A DNA stretch of 37,391 nt from Rhodospirillales bacterium (GCA_009691105.1 SHVU01000018.1:1-37391), one strand, 5' to 3'. Counted from the first letter of the stretch, positions 26,500-35,164 are shown. Program-made: numbers and translations. The notes: generated from the sequence alone by a model not told the origin.

Positions 26500-26935
26500 G
26501 ATCGCCCTGGCTCACACGGCATTCGAGAGTGAGAGGCAGGGCCAAGGCCTTGGTGATCCGCCGTTTCATACGGAACATGATGACGCCGGCCTGATTGGCC
26601 TTGGTCTCGGGCAGGGCCATCACGACGTGCTTGGAATTGGCGCTGACCAGATCGCAGTTCCGCAGCATGCCGCTGACCAGCGAGACCAGGGTCTCGAAGT
26701 AGCGGTTGACCTTGTCGATCCCGCTGGATTGGCGAAGCTCGTCGGCGTTGGACAGTTCCATGTCGATGACGCTGAACGGCCGCTTGTAGCGAATGGCCGT
26801 CCGCATTACATGATCGACCAGGAGCAGGAAATCGCGCGGGCCGAGGTTCAACGAGCCCATACGCGGAGCCTTGGCGTCACCCTCACCGGGGGCGCCCCCA
26901 AACAACCCGCGTAGCTTCGCAGAAATAGACGGCAT
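26462..26935 (-). CDS. Degenerate GGDEF-like domain protein, catalytically inactive
   Basis: A 157-residue protein. Residues about 35-135 follow the diguanylate cyclase fold: RDFLLLVDHVMRTAIRYKRP then FSVIDMEL (strand 1), a helical stretch, LRNCDLVSANSKHVVMALPE, and TKANQAGVIMFRMKRRI as the following helix. Where an active enzyme has R-x-GGDEF the protein reads SANSKHVV (98-105), so it should not make c-di-GMP. The first 28 residues are a flexible lead. It could be a binding or scaffold domain; the GGDEF assignment rests on pattern, not on a search. A 12-G run lies three bases upstream of the ATG. It leads a probable operon with cobA and the Nit amidase. Confidence 0.72.
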   Translation of the reverse strand: MPSISAKLRGLFGGAPGEGDAKAPRMGSLNLGPRDFLLLVDHVMRTAIRYKRPFSVIDMELSNADELRQSSGIDKVNRYFETLVSLVSGMLRNCDLVSANSKHVVMALPETKANQAGVIMFRMKRRITKALALPLTLECRVSQGDRGLALIKVLEQP

Positions 26936-26938
26936 CGT

Positions 26939-26950
26939 CCCCCCCCCCCC
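26939..26950 (-). repeat. 12-G homopolymer at the ribosome-binding position
   Basis: Twelve consecutive C on the plus strand are twelve G on the coding strand of the GGDEF-like gene. The run covers positions -4 to -15 relative to the ATG, exactly where a Shine-Dalgarno sequence should be. Such runs change length readily in replication and could alter translation. It is also where sequencing errors would be expected. Confidence 0.9.
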
Positions 26951-27090
26951 AAGCCAACGCGCCGATCGTTGCCGATCGCTGCGTTTGCCTGCGATCCGAT
27001 TATCATAGCCACCTTGCCGGCGTCCAGACGCATCGCGGGTTTGGACTGGATTGGATGCCCATAAAACGATATGTGGCGTGCGAAACAGTC

Positions 27091-28137
27091 ATGATCGTGA
27101 CATCGGATCCCACGACGGCGCGAAACCGCGCCATCGCCCTGTGGCTTTTGGCCGTCGGCACCATGGTCTTCGTCATGGTCGTGATCGGCGGGCTGACGCG
27201 GCTGACCCATTCGGGGCTGTCGATGGTCGAATGGAAGCCACTGACCGGCTGGCTGCCGCCGCTGACCGAGGCCGAGTGGGAGGCATCCTTCGCCGCCTAT
27301 CGGCAATATCCGGAATTCCGCTTGGCCAATCCCGACATGACCCTGGCCGGCTACAAGGGCATCTTTTGGCTCGAATACGTGCATCGGGTCTGGGGCCGGC
27401 TGATCGGCCTTGTCTTCGCGGTGCCGTTTTTCATCTTTCTATGGCGCGGCTGGCTCGACCGACCGCTGAAGGTCCGCCTGGCGATTCTTCTCGGGCTCGG
27501 CGCGCTGCAAGGCGCGCTCGGCTGGTACATGGTGAAGAGCGGCCTGGTTGATCGGCCGGACGTCAGTCCTTTCCGCCTGGCGATGCATCTCGGTCTGGCG
27601 CTCGCCCTTCTGGGACTAATCCTGTGGACAATTTTCGAACTGATTTTATCGCCGCGACCGGTGAACGCCGATGCGTGGTCCAGACACTTAGCCCGCGCTG
27701 TCGCGGTCATGGTTTTCGTGACGGTGCTGTCGGGCGGCTTGGTCGCAGGTCTGGACGCGGGTTTCCTGTTCAACAGTTTTCCGCTCATGGGCGGCCGCTT
27801 CATACCCGAAGGTCTGTTCGAGATGACGCCGCTCTATCTCGATCCGTTCGAGAATCCGACGACGGCCCAGTTCAACCACCGTCGCTTCGCGGAATTGACA
27901 GTGGTGGTGGTCTTGGCTCTCTGGTTCCGGGTTCGTCGGAGGGCAGCGGCGACGCCGCGGATGCGCCGAGCTGCCCATGCGGTTCTGGGCGTGGCGTTGG
28001 TCCAGGCCGGGCTCGGAATCACGACGCTTCTTTGGATCGTTCCAGTCGGCTTGGCTTCACTGCATCAGGCCACCGCCGTAGGATTATTTGCCGTAGCGCT
28101 ATGGGCTCTTTACGAGAGCGGAACGTCGCGTCATTAA
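27091..28137 (+). CDS. ctaA: Heme A synthase (COX15/CtaA)
   Basis: A 348-residue inner-membrane enzyme with eight predicted helices that oxidises heme O to heme A for cytochrome c oxidase. Diagnostic segments are VVIGGLTRLTHSGLSMVEWKP after helix 1, then EYVHRVWGRLIGL, LGALQGALGWYMVKSGL, AMHLGLALALL, FNHRRFAELTV and LHQATAVGLF. These supply the four conserved heme-ligand histidines. The type 2 (proteobacterial/mitochondrial) form is indicated by the PLTGWLPPL and EFRLANPDMTLAGYKGIFWLEY loop. The start at 27091 is preferred; a further in-frame start 12 codons upstream is possible. Divergent from the GGDEF-like gene. Oxidase subunit genes are not in the window. Confidence 0.95.
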   Translation: MIVTSDPTTARNRAIALWLLAVGTMVFVMVVIGGLTRLTHSGLSMVEWKPLTGWLPPLTEAEWEASFAAYRQYPEFRLANPDMTLAGYKGIFWLEYVHRVWGRLIGLVFAVPFFIFLWRGWLDRPLKVRLAILLGLGALQGALGWYMVKSGLVDRPDVSPFRLAMHLGLALALLGLILWTIFELILSPRPVNADAWSRHLARAVAVMVFVTVLSGGLVAGLDAGFLFNSFPLMGGRFIPEGLFEMTPLYLDPFENPTTAQFNHRRFAELTVVVVLALWFRVRRRAAATPRMRRAAHAVLGVALVQAGLGITTLLWIVPVGLASLHQATAVGLFAVALWALYESGTSRH

Positions 28138-28147
28138 CGGAATAAAA

Positions 28148-28171
28148 ACGCTCTGGATTTATCAGAAGCGT
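28148..28171 (+). terminator. Weak hairpin downstream of ctaA
   Basis: ACGCT plus CTG pairs with CAG and AGCGT around a seven-base loop, with one bulged A. It starts ten bases after the ctaA stop. No T-tract follows on the plus strand, so it is a weak terminator candidate at best. Confidence 0.25.
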
Positions 28172-28284
28172 GACCACATTTGTGCAACTCCGGGTCGACA
28201 ATCGCGTGATCATGTTCGATTATGGCGACGGTCGCGGCGGTTGAGTGATCCTGGCGCGTCTCTTGAGGCGGCATCAGCAGGACT

Positions 28285-29784
28285 ATGACAACGACCCCTA
28301 ATCGAGGATCGAACGCGCTTGCCGCGTTCTTCGCCGGCACGCTGGCCTTGGCGCTGGCCAGTTGCACGTCCAACGAATTTTCGATGTCGCGCGGCAGCCT
28401 TCACGGCATCGTGGCGGATCCCTACGCCATGCCTGGATCGGCCGAGAGCGAAATGCAGCGCTTCGAAGCGACGCTCGCCGAATTTGCGGCGCCGGGCAGC
28501 GGGCCCGAGCCACGACAACAGTTCGCCGATGCCTTCCGCCGCGTCCGCATCGACTACGTCCGCGAAGTTCGCGACGACCAACTCGTCGATGCGGCGATCC
28601 GTGGCGTGCGCAGTCTGAACGCGCCGCCGCACAGCATGGCGTCGACGCAACTGGTCGAGACGGCGCTGGATTCCATGCTGACGTCGCTCGATCCGCATTC
28701 CGCCTATCTCACGCCCGACGAATTGCGCGAGGTGCGGGCGTCGAATGCCGGCGAGTTCGGTGGGCTCGGTATCGAAGTGGCGATGGAAGACGACGCCATC
28801 AAAGTCGTTTCGCCGATTGAAGATACGCCGGCGTCGCGATCTGGCCTCAAGGCCGGCGATCTGATCACGCATCTCGATCAGCAATCCGTCCATGGATTCA
28901 GCTTGGTGCAGGCTGTCGCGAAGATGCGCGGCCGGCCTGGTTCTGACGTGAAGCTCACCGTCAAACGGCCGGGCGTTGATCGGGCCTTCGACGTGACCGT
29001 GACTCGCGCGATCATTCGCGTTCAGTCGGTGCGGGCGCGCGCCGAGGGCAACGTCGGCTACATCCGCGTGACCAGCTTTACCGAGAAGGTCGAGACCGAT
29101 GTCGCCAAGGAGATCGCGCGACTGGAAGCGAGCATTGGCCCCGACCTGAAGGGCTACGTGCTCGATCTTCGCAACAACCCGGGCGGACTTCTCGATCAAG
29201 CCGTTGCGTTGTCCGATATCTTTCTCGATGAAGGCGCGATCGTGTCGATCCGCGGCCGCCGCGACAGTCGCGCTCACGAAGCGCGGAGCGGCGACGCGGC
29301 GCATGCCTTGCCGATCGTCGTTCTCGTCAATCGCGGCTCGGCGTCGGCGTCCGAAATCGTCGCGGCCGCGCTCCAAGATCACGGCCGGGCCCAGATCATG
29401 GGCGTTCGGACCTTCGGCAAAGGCACGGTGCAGACCATCATGTCCTTGCCGCGCGGGGGCGGCCTGCGCATGACCACCCAGTTGTATTACTCGCCGGCCG
29501 GGCGGGCGATCCAAGGACAAGGCATAGATCCCGATATCGCCGTTGGCACCGATGATGGCGCCGAAGCGCGGCGTGAAGCCGACTTGCCGGGGGCGATTGC
29601 GGCGTTGCCGCAGCCCGTGCGTCCGGCGGCACGGCGTCCTCAGACCGCTTTGCGCGAAGCCGATTGCCCGGTCGCCGGAACCGACGACCGTCCCTTGGGT
29701 TGCGCCTTGTTGCTGTTGCGTTCGGGTTCGACGGCGACGTTTCTCGCCTCGCTAGGGAAACCCGAGACGGCGCCTCGACCCTAG
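28285..29784 (+). CDS. C-terminal processing protease (S41/CtpA family), lipoprotein
   Basis: A 499-residue periplasmic serine protease. The signal ends in a lipobox, LALASC, with Cys27 as lipid site. A helical region (about 75-150) with ETALDSMLTSLDPHSAYLTP leads into a PDZ domain (about 155-240, GGLGIEVAMEDDAIKVV to GLKAGDLITHLD). The catalytic domain has the conserved YIRVTSFTEK and LDLRNNPGGLLDQAV, then the Ser-Lys dyad: Ser354 in NRGSASASEIVAAALQDHG and Lys379 in TFGKGTVQ, spaced 25 residues as in E. coli Prc. It trims envelope proteins. The tail is alanine- and proline-rich. The usual partner gene for a murein hydrolase activator (EnvC/NlpD type) is absent here. Confidence 0.92.
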   Translation: MTTTPNRGSNALAAFFAGTLALALASCTSNEFSMSRGSLHGIVADPYAMPGSAESEMQRFEATLAEFAAPGSGPEPRQQFADAFRRVRIDYVREVRDDQLVDAAIRGVRSLNAPPHSMASTQLVETALDSMLTSLDPHSAYLTPDELREVRASNAGEFGGLGIEVAMEDDAIKVVSPIEDTPASRSGLKAGDLITHLDQQSVHGFSLVQAVAKMRGRPGSDVKLTVKRPGVDRAFDVTVTRAIIRVQSVRARAEGNVGYIRVTSFTEKVETDVAKEIARLEASIGPDLKGYVLDLRNNPGGLLDQAVALSDIFLDEGAIVSIRGRRDSRAHEARSGDAAHALPIVVLVNRGSASASEIVAAALQDHGRAQIMGVRTFGKGTVQTIMSLPRGGGLRMTTQLYYSPAGRAIQGQGIDPDIAVGTDDGAEARREADLPGAIAALPQPVRPAARRPQTALREADCPVAGTDDRPLGCALLLLRSGSTATFLASLGKPETAPRP

Positions 29785-30008
29785 GGAGGTAAGACCCCTT
29801 CCTGTCGAGGTAATGCATTCGGGGGCAGTTCGGGGAAGTCCTAGGAAAAAAATACGCACTTTATCGTTTTAAAGCAGCCACTTAACCGCTGTGATTGCTG
29901 TCACATGCGGGTTGTTAATAATGACACTATCTTGGCGGCAGATTCGATAGGACGCGCGCGACGGCCGGCCGCCACGCCGGTCGTGCGTGCGCACAAGGAG
30001 TAGAGACG

Positions 30009-30665
30009 ATGGCCGAGATCTAGGCCGCTGCCAAGGCGCAAGCTGAGGACGAGGTCGACGATAAGGACGACAAGGCGCCGAAAACAGCGATGCCGAGTTT
30101 CCTTGGCACCAAAGAGACCCAATCCACGAACTTGAAGCCCTTCAAGAAGTGGACGGCGGCTCTCGAGAAATTCACCAAGGAAGAGGCTAGCAAGACCAAG
30201 GCCGTGTCCTGCGACGCCGCCCAGTTCAACCTCTGCCATCACGACGAATGGGTGAAGTTCCTGGACAGCATGAAGGGCAAAGATCCCTTGACCGTGCTCA
30301 AGGAAGTGAACAAGACGATCAACCAGGCCAAGTACATCGCCGACGACGTGAATTGGAACGAAAGCGACTACTGGGCGAGTCCCGGCGAGTTCATGACCAA
30401 GTTCGGTGATTGTGAGGACTACGCGATCATGAAGTACATGTCCTTGCGGAAGATCGGCTTCAAGGACTAGAACTTACGCGTCGTCGCGGTCAAGGACATG
30501 AATTTGAAGGTCGGCCACGCGATTCTAGTGGCCTTCGTCGACGGCAAGCCGATGGTTCTCGACAACCAAGTGAAGATCGTCGTCGAGGCCGACAAGATCC
30601 GGCACTACCAGCCGATCTTTTCCATCAACGAGACGATGTGGTGGCGTCACCGTCCCGGCGTCTAG
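30009..30665 (+). pseudogene. Transglutaminase-like cysteine protease (BTLCP), interrupted by two TAG codons
   Basis: The reading frame from ATG 30009, preceded by AAGGAG eight bases upstream, runs 218 codons to TAG 30663-30665 but contains TAG at codon 5 (30021-30023) and codon 154 (30468-30470). Both would become Glu by a single T-to-G change (GAG), and Glu fits the context. The catalytic triad of the BTLCP family (LapG relatives) is otherwise intact: Cys135 in FGDCEDYAIMKYMSL, His170 in KVGHAILVAF, Asp185 in PMVLDNQV. The second stop separates Cys from His. No signal peptide is seen. Codon bias is unbroken across both stops. An internal ATG at 30090 could give a 126-residue fragment. It is lysine-rich compared with neighbours. 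Confidence 0.82.
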
Positions 30666-30669
30666 TGCC

Positions 30670-30687
30670 GCGGGCTTAGTCGCCCGC
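30670..30687. terminator. Stem-loop between convergent protease pseudogene and tctA
   Basis: A perfect 6-bp stem, GCGGGC (30670-30675) and GCCCGC (30682-30687), with a six-base loop that contains the tctA stop codon. It sits five bases after the protease pseudogene stop. It lacks T-tracts on either strand but is well placed to act in both directions. Confidence 0.35.
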
Positions 30688-32196
30688 AATCCGATCCGCC
30701 GTTCCACCACCCCGTAGCTTCGCCCCCAGCGCCGAGATCGCTGGCCAGAACAACACGATGACGCTGAGCGTCATGATGGTGCCGACCAGGCCGTTCGCCC
30801 AGAACGCCGAGAGGCTGCCCTGTGAACCGAGCATCGCCTGGCGGAACGACTCTTCGGCCTGATCGCCGAGAACGAGCGCGAGAACCAGCGGCGCAAGCTG
30901 GTAGTCGAGCTTGCGGAAGACGTATCCGACGACGCCGAAGCCCATCATCACCCAGATATCGATGACGGCGTTATTCACGGTGTAGGCGCCGACGGCGCAG
31001 ATCACCAGGATGACCGGGGCGATGATGCTGAACGGAATGCGGAGGATTGCCGCGAACCACGGGACGCAGGTCAGCACGATGATGAGGCCGGCGATGTTCC
31101 CGATGTACATGCTGGCGATCAGGCCCCAGACGAAGTCCTTCTGTTCGACAAACAGAAGCGGTCCCGGCTGAAGGCCCCATACCAAAAGTCCGCCCAACAG
31201 GACCGCGGCGGTCGGTGATCCGGGGATGCCGAGCGTTAGCATCGGAAGCAGCGCCGCGGTGCCGGCAGCATGGGCCGCGGTCTCGGGCGCGACGACGCCT
31301 TCGATCTCGCCCGTGCCGAACCGCGCGCCTCTTTTCGACATGCGCTTGGCGATGCCGTAGCTCATGAACGACGCCGGCGTCGCGCCAGCCGGCGAAATTC
31401 CCATCCAGCACCCGATCACTGCCGAACGGATCGATGTCGCCCAGTAGCGCGTTAGGTCTTTCCAGGTTTGGAGCACGATCTTTATATTGAGCGCGGCCGT
31501 GCGGCCCTTGAAGGCGAGGCCTTCTTCGATGGTGATCAGGATTTCGCCGATCCCGAAGAGACCGATGACGGCGATCAAGAAGTTGAAACCGCGCAGCAGT
31601 TCCATCGAGCCGAAGGTCAGGCGGAGCCGGCCGGTGACGGTATCCAATCCGACGGCGGCCAGGGCGAAGCCTATCATCATGGCCGCTAACGTTTTCGCCG
31701 CCGCGCCGCGGCCGATACCGATGAAACTACAGAAGGCCAGGAATTGGACGGCGAAGAACTCGGCGGGTCCGAAGCGAAGGGCGAACTTGGCGACCAACGG
31801 CGCCAGAAACGTAATCACGATGACGGCGACGAAAGCGCCGAAGAACGATGATGTGAAAGCGGCCGTCAGAGCCTCCCCAGCCCGGCCTTGCTGGGCCATG
31901 GGGTGACCGTCGAAGGTCGTCGCCACCGACCAAGGCTCGCCGGGAATGTTGAACAGGATCGAAGTGATGGCGCCGCCGAAGAGCGCGCCCCAATAGATGC
32001 AGGACAGCATGATGATCGCCGAGGCCGGCGGCATCGTGAAAGTCAGCGGCAGCAGGATGGCGACGCCGTTGGCACCGCCCAATCCTGGCAAGACGCCGAT
32101 GATCACGCCGAGAATGATCCCGACGAAAATCAGGATGAGGTTGTAGGGCGTCAAGACGACCCCGAAGCCGTGCAGAAGGGCGCTCAGATCTTCCAC
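30676..32196 (-). CDS. tctA: Tripartite tricarboxylate transporter, large permease TctA
   Basis: A 506-residue membrane protein with about 12 helices. The family signature is GVLPGLGGANGVAILLPLTF near the N-terminus, followed by CIYWGALFGGAITSILFNIPGEP and later MGISPAGATPASFMSYGIAKR, GVVAPETAAHAAGTAALLPMLTLGIPGSPTAAVLLGGLL. With TctB it forms a sodium- or proton-coupled importer fed by the periplasmic TctC. GTG start with AGGAG eight bases upstream. It is the last gene of the tctC-tctB-tctA run, 24 bases after tctB. Substrates across the family include citrate, other carboxylates and aromatic acids; this one is unknown. Confidence 0.94.
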   Translation of the reverse strand: MEDLSALLHGFGVVLTPYNLILIFVGIILGVIIGVLPGLGGANGVAILLPLTFTMPPASAIIMLSCIYWGALFGGAITSILFNIPGEPWSVATTFDGHPMAQQGRAGEALTAAFTSSFFGAFVAVIVITFLAPLVAKFALRFGPAEFFAVQFLAFCSFIGIGRGAAAKTLAAMMIGFALAAVGLDTVTGRLRLTFGSMELLRGFNFLIAVIGLFGIGEILITIEEGLAFKGRTAALNIKIVLQTWKDLTRYWATSIRSAVIGCWMGISPAGATPASFMSYGIAKRMSKRGARFGTGEIEGVVAPETAAHAAGTAALLPMLTLGIPGSPTAAVLLGGLLVWGLQPGPLLFVEQKDFVWGLIASMYIGNIAGLIIVLTCVPWFAAILRIPFSIIAPVILVICAVGAYTVNNAVIDIWVMMGFGVVGYVFRKLDYQLAPLVLALVLGDQAEESFRQAMLGSQGSLSAFWANGLVGTIMTLSVIVLFWPAISALGAKLRGGGTADRIAGD

Positions 32197-32220
32197 GTTG
32201 ATCTCCTCTGCGTCGGTGGG

Positions 32221-32739
32221 TTAGTAGCCGAGCCAGGTTTCGAGCGGCCCCTTAGGGAGCGGCAAGAGAAACCAAAGCTCGAACACGAAAAAGAGCAGGA
32301 CCGGAATCCCGATGGCGATAGGCACGGTCATGCGCCAGCCGTAGCGTCCCAGCCATGTCATGAAGACGGCGATGAAGATGGCCGCCGACATGTAGAGTCC
32401 GATGTAGCGGACGGCGATGACGAAGATGATCGCCGGGATCAGGACCGACAGCACCAGTTTGAACTGGGGCTTACTGACGAACGACACGCTGGCCGATTGC
32501 CGACTGAGGATGGCTTGCACCAGCGTCACGGCGCTAGCCGCGACAATCAGCAAGCCGACGTAAAACGGAAAATATCCCGACTGCGGGCCTTCGGTTTGCC
32601 AACCGATCCCGACTCGCCAGCTATCGAACATCACTACGCCGCCGCCGCCCATCAACAGGATGGCGACAACGATTTCCATGGTTCGCCTCGAGACGAGGCT
32701 GTCTTTCGAAGTGGATTGGGGAGCACCGTCCATCGCCAC
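32221..32739 (-). CDS. tctB: Tripartite tricarboxylate transporter, small permease TctB
   Basis: A 172-residue protein with four hydrophobic helices, the TctB pattern. Helix 1 is MEIVVAILLMGGGGVVMFDS, followed by the conserved GPQSGYFPFYVGLLIVAASA. The C-terminal half carries two closely spaced helices around IGLYMSAAIFIAVFMTWLGRYGWR. Starts are GTG at 32739 or ATG at 32733, both behind AGGAG; the choice does not alter the folded part. It lies between tctC and tctA. Confidence 0.88.
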   Translation of the reverse strand: MAMDGAPQSTSKDSLVSRRTMEIVVAILLMGGGGVVMFDSWRVGIGWQTEGPQSGYFPFYVGLLIVAASAVTLVQAILSRQSASVSFVSKPQFKLVLSVLIPAIIFVIAVRYIGLYMSAAIFIAVFMTWLGRYGWRMTVPIAIGIPVLLFFVFELWFLLPLPKGPLETWLGY

Positions 32740-32830
32740 ACGTCTCCTCGTCTCTATCGCAGCCGAGCGGCCGATTACGTGAAGGGCTCGGCCGCCGTTA
32801 TCCTTACGCTATCGATGCGATCGACGAAGA

Positions 32831-33841
32831 TCAGTTGGCGAGGAAGCCCGCGTCCTTCATCAGGTCGCGATGCATTTTCTCGGCATCCTCGACCCACTTT
32901 CTGTAGTCGGAGCCCGACATGAACGTCGTGTTGTAGGCGCCGGTTTCCATGAAGCTTTTCCAATCCGCCGTTTCGCGGACCTTCTGGAAGAGCTGGACGT
33001 AGAAGGCGGACTGTTCGTTGGTGACGCCGGGCGACATGAAGATGCCACGCAGCATGACGTAGTCCATGTTGACGCCGGCTTCCTTGCACGTCGGGATGTC
33101 GTTCCACGACTGGGTCGCGGTGATCTTCTCCTTGTAGGGGATGCGCTGAGCGTCGAAGACGCAGAGCGGCCGGAGCGCGCCCGACTTCCAATGGGCGACG
33201 GCTTCGATCGGATTGTTGACGCTGGAATCGACGTGCTTGCCGACGAGCTGCGTCGCCACCGCGCCACCACCCGCGTAGGGGATGTAGGTGAACTTCACCC
33301 CGGCGGCCTTTTCGATGGCGACGGTGATGATCTGGTCTTCCTGCTTCGAGCCGGTCCCGCCCATCTTGAATTGGTTGGCGGGTGCCGCCTTGACCGCGTC
33401 GAGGTATTGCCTGGCGGTCTGGTAAGGAGTCTCGGCGTTGACCCAGAGTACGAACTGATCGAGGGCCAGCATCGCGACGGGGGTCAGGTCTTTCCAGTTG
33501 AAGGGCACGCCGGTGGCCAGCGGCGTTGTGAACAGGTTCGAAAGCGTGATGACGATCTTGTGCGGATTGCCGCGATCCTGTTTGACGTCCAAGAAGCCTT
33601 CAGCGCCCGCGCCGCCAGCTTTGTTCACCGGGACCATGGGCTGCGCCATCAGGTTGTTCTTGGCGACGATGCCCTGGATGAGCCGCGCCATCTGATCGGC
33701 GCCGCCGCCCGTGCCGGCTGGAATAATGAATTCCACGGCCTTGGTCGGTTTCCAGGCCTGCGCGTTGACCTCGGCCGCCATTCCGACGGATGCCGCGGCC
33801 GTCGCCACAAGAATCAAGGCACGACGTTCTAGATTTCGCAT
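32831..33841 (-). CDS. tctC: Tripartite tricarboxylate transporter, substrate-binding protein TctC
   Basis: A 336-residue periplasmic binding protein. The signal peptide (MRNLERRALILVATAAASVG) ends with VNAQA. The mature domain shows AVEFIIPAGTGGGADQMARLIQGI (carboxylate-binding loop region), MVPVNKAGGAGAEGFLDVKQ, and AAGVKFTYIPYAGGGAVATQLVGKHVD, all typical of the TTT/Bug family. The start at 33841 is preferred to an upstream in-frame codon because GGGAGG stands seven bases before it. It captures a carboxylate for TctAB. The family is large in beta- and alphaproteobacteria and its ligands are diverse, so the substrate is not assigned. No TctDE-type two-component regulator is adjacent. Confidence 0.94.
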   Translation of the reverse strand: MRNLERRALILVATAAASVGMAAEVNAQAWKPTKAVEFIIPAGTGGGADQMARLIQGIVAKNNLMAQPMVPVNKAGGAGAEGFLDVKQDRGNPHKIVITLSNLFTTPLATGVPFNWKDLTPVAMLALDQFVLWVNAETPYQTARQYLDAVKAAPANQFKMGGTGSKQEDQIITVAIEKAAGVKFTYIPYAGGGAVATQLVGKHVDSSVNNPIEAVAHWKSGALRPLCVFDAQRIPYKEKITATQSWNDIPTCKEAGVNMDYVMLRGIFMSPGVTNEQSAFYVQLFQKVRETADWKSFMETGAYNTTFMSGSDYRKWVEDAEKMHRDLMKDAGFLAN

Positions 33842-33860
33842 CGCATGACCTCCCAACTGA

Positions 33861-33885
33861 GGCTGGCTCGCAGTTGCCGCCAGCC
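33861..33885 (-). promoter_or_regulatory. Hairpin in the tctC leader
   Basis: A perfect 7-bp inverted repeat, GGCTGGC (33861-33867) and GCCAGCC (33879-33885), with an 11-base loop lies six bases upstream of the GGGAGG ribosome site of tctC. It could be an operator or an RNA structure that sets translation of the transporter. Confidence 0.3.
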
Positions 33886-34030
33886 GATGTGCCACGACAC
33901 TGACCGGAGCGGTTGACCAGCGTTATTTCTCGTCAAATCATACTCGCAAATGCCGGCTCGCCACAAAGGGGTAATCGCTCAGTGGTATGCTGTATGCCAG
34001 GGCCAGAGAGGCCCCGGCCGCGATCGGTCG

Positions 34031-34930
34031 TCAGGATTGGGACGGACGATTGGCCAGGTGAACACCGGCCAAGACCAAGGCGATGCCGACGCCGTGATAG
34101 GCGTAGAGAGGTTCCGACAGGAACAACCACGCCATCCCGATGGCGAAGACCGGGGTCAGGTTGAGATAAATCCCCGCGGCCGTCGGGCCGAGAATTCCGA
34201 CGGCGCGATTCCAAAACAGGAACGACAGCACCGCCGGGAAAATGCCGATGTAGAGCATTGCGGCGGTGAGTTCGGCGTCGATGACGAAGCCGGGACCATT
34301 CATGGCGTCGACGATCGCCACTGGAACCAGGGCGAGGGCTCCGATCGTAATGACGATGGTCAGGAAACTCACCGGCTTGAGATTGATTTCGCGGCGCGGC
34401 AAAAGCACCGAGTAGAGGCTCCACGACAGCATCGCGAGGACGACGAAAATGTCGCCGAGATTGAAGCGCAATGTCGTGATGATCTGCAGATCGCCCATGG
34501 TCACTACGGTGACGACGCCGAGGGTCGCGAGCGCGAAGCCAAGAACCTGGCGAGCCCCGAGAGGCGTGCGGTCTACCAGCCAAGCGACGGCGGGAACCGT
34601 TGCCGGGCCCATCGCCACGATGAGTGCGGCATTGATGGCGCTGGTCAGGCCGAGGCCCGCATAGAAGAACCCTGGCGAAATGGAGACGCTCAGGAGCGCG
34701 AGGCCGGTGATCCAACGCCAGTGGCGAACCACGACGGCGAACTGATCGCGCAGACCGGCGAGACCGAATGGCAGGACAACGATCAGCGCGATGACCCAGG
34801 TCCAAAATAGCAGAGCCATCGGAGAGATTCTGGCGAGCGCGACTCGTCCGACGACAATGTCCATGCCCCAAAAGAGCGTCGCGAGGACGAGAAGAAGACG
34901 TGCCGATACGTCGCTCGTGGGGCGCTGCAC
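34031..34930 (-). CDS. DMT superfamily transporter (EamA family)
   Basis: A 299-residue protein with ten predicted helices arranged as two EamA repeats. The first begins LLLVLATLFWGMDIVVGRVA with the conserved Trp-Gly; the second starts GDIFVVLAMLSWSLYSVLLPRR. The end of the second repeat contains YLNLTPVFAIGMAWLFLSEPL, a strong EamA signature. Such proteins usually export metabolites or amino acids, but the substrate is unknown. The start is GTG. It is separated from tctC by about 190 bases in which no gene is seen. Confidence 0.88.
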   Translation of the reverse strand: MQRPTSDVSARLLLVLATLFWGMDIVVGRVALARISPMALLFWTWVIALIVVLPFGLAGLRDQFAVVVRHWRWITGLALLSVSISPGFFYAGLGLTSAINAALIVAMGPATVPAVAWLVDRTPLGARQVLGFALATLGVVTVVTMGDLQIITTLRFNLGDIFVVLAMLSWSLYSVLLPRREINLKPVSFLTIVITIGALALVPVAIVDAMNGPGFVIDAELTAAMLYIGIFPAVLSFLFWNRAVGILGPTAAGIYLNLTPVFAIGMAWLFLSEPLYAYHGVGIALVLAGVHLANRPSQS

Positions 34931-35164
34931 AGAGCCGATTTCTCTACTGGTGTATGGGGGCGAGACGGTGTATTCAAAGAAAATTAAGGAGTGACGACTT
35001 TAGGCGGGGAGGTTGGAAACTGCAATGAAGCGGCTCGACACGGGCCTCTTTCGCACCCATTTCTCAATCAATATTCGCACAATTTAGAGATGCCAGTGAC
35101 GCCCGCGCCTCGCCACTTGCCCAAGGGTTCCAACGGAGCCCGATATCGCACTGAACCCGCTAAA

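Noticed and set aside
29940-29995. GC-rich imperfect hairpin before the double-amber protease gene
   Set aside because: The arms (around GACGGCCGG and CCGGTCGTGC) pair only with bulges, and the region is too GC-rich to judge.
30009-30665. TAG read as pyrrolysine or a general code change
   Set aside because: Many neighbouring genes end properly at TAG, and no pyrrolysine genes are in view.
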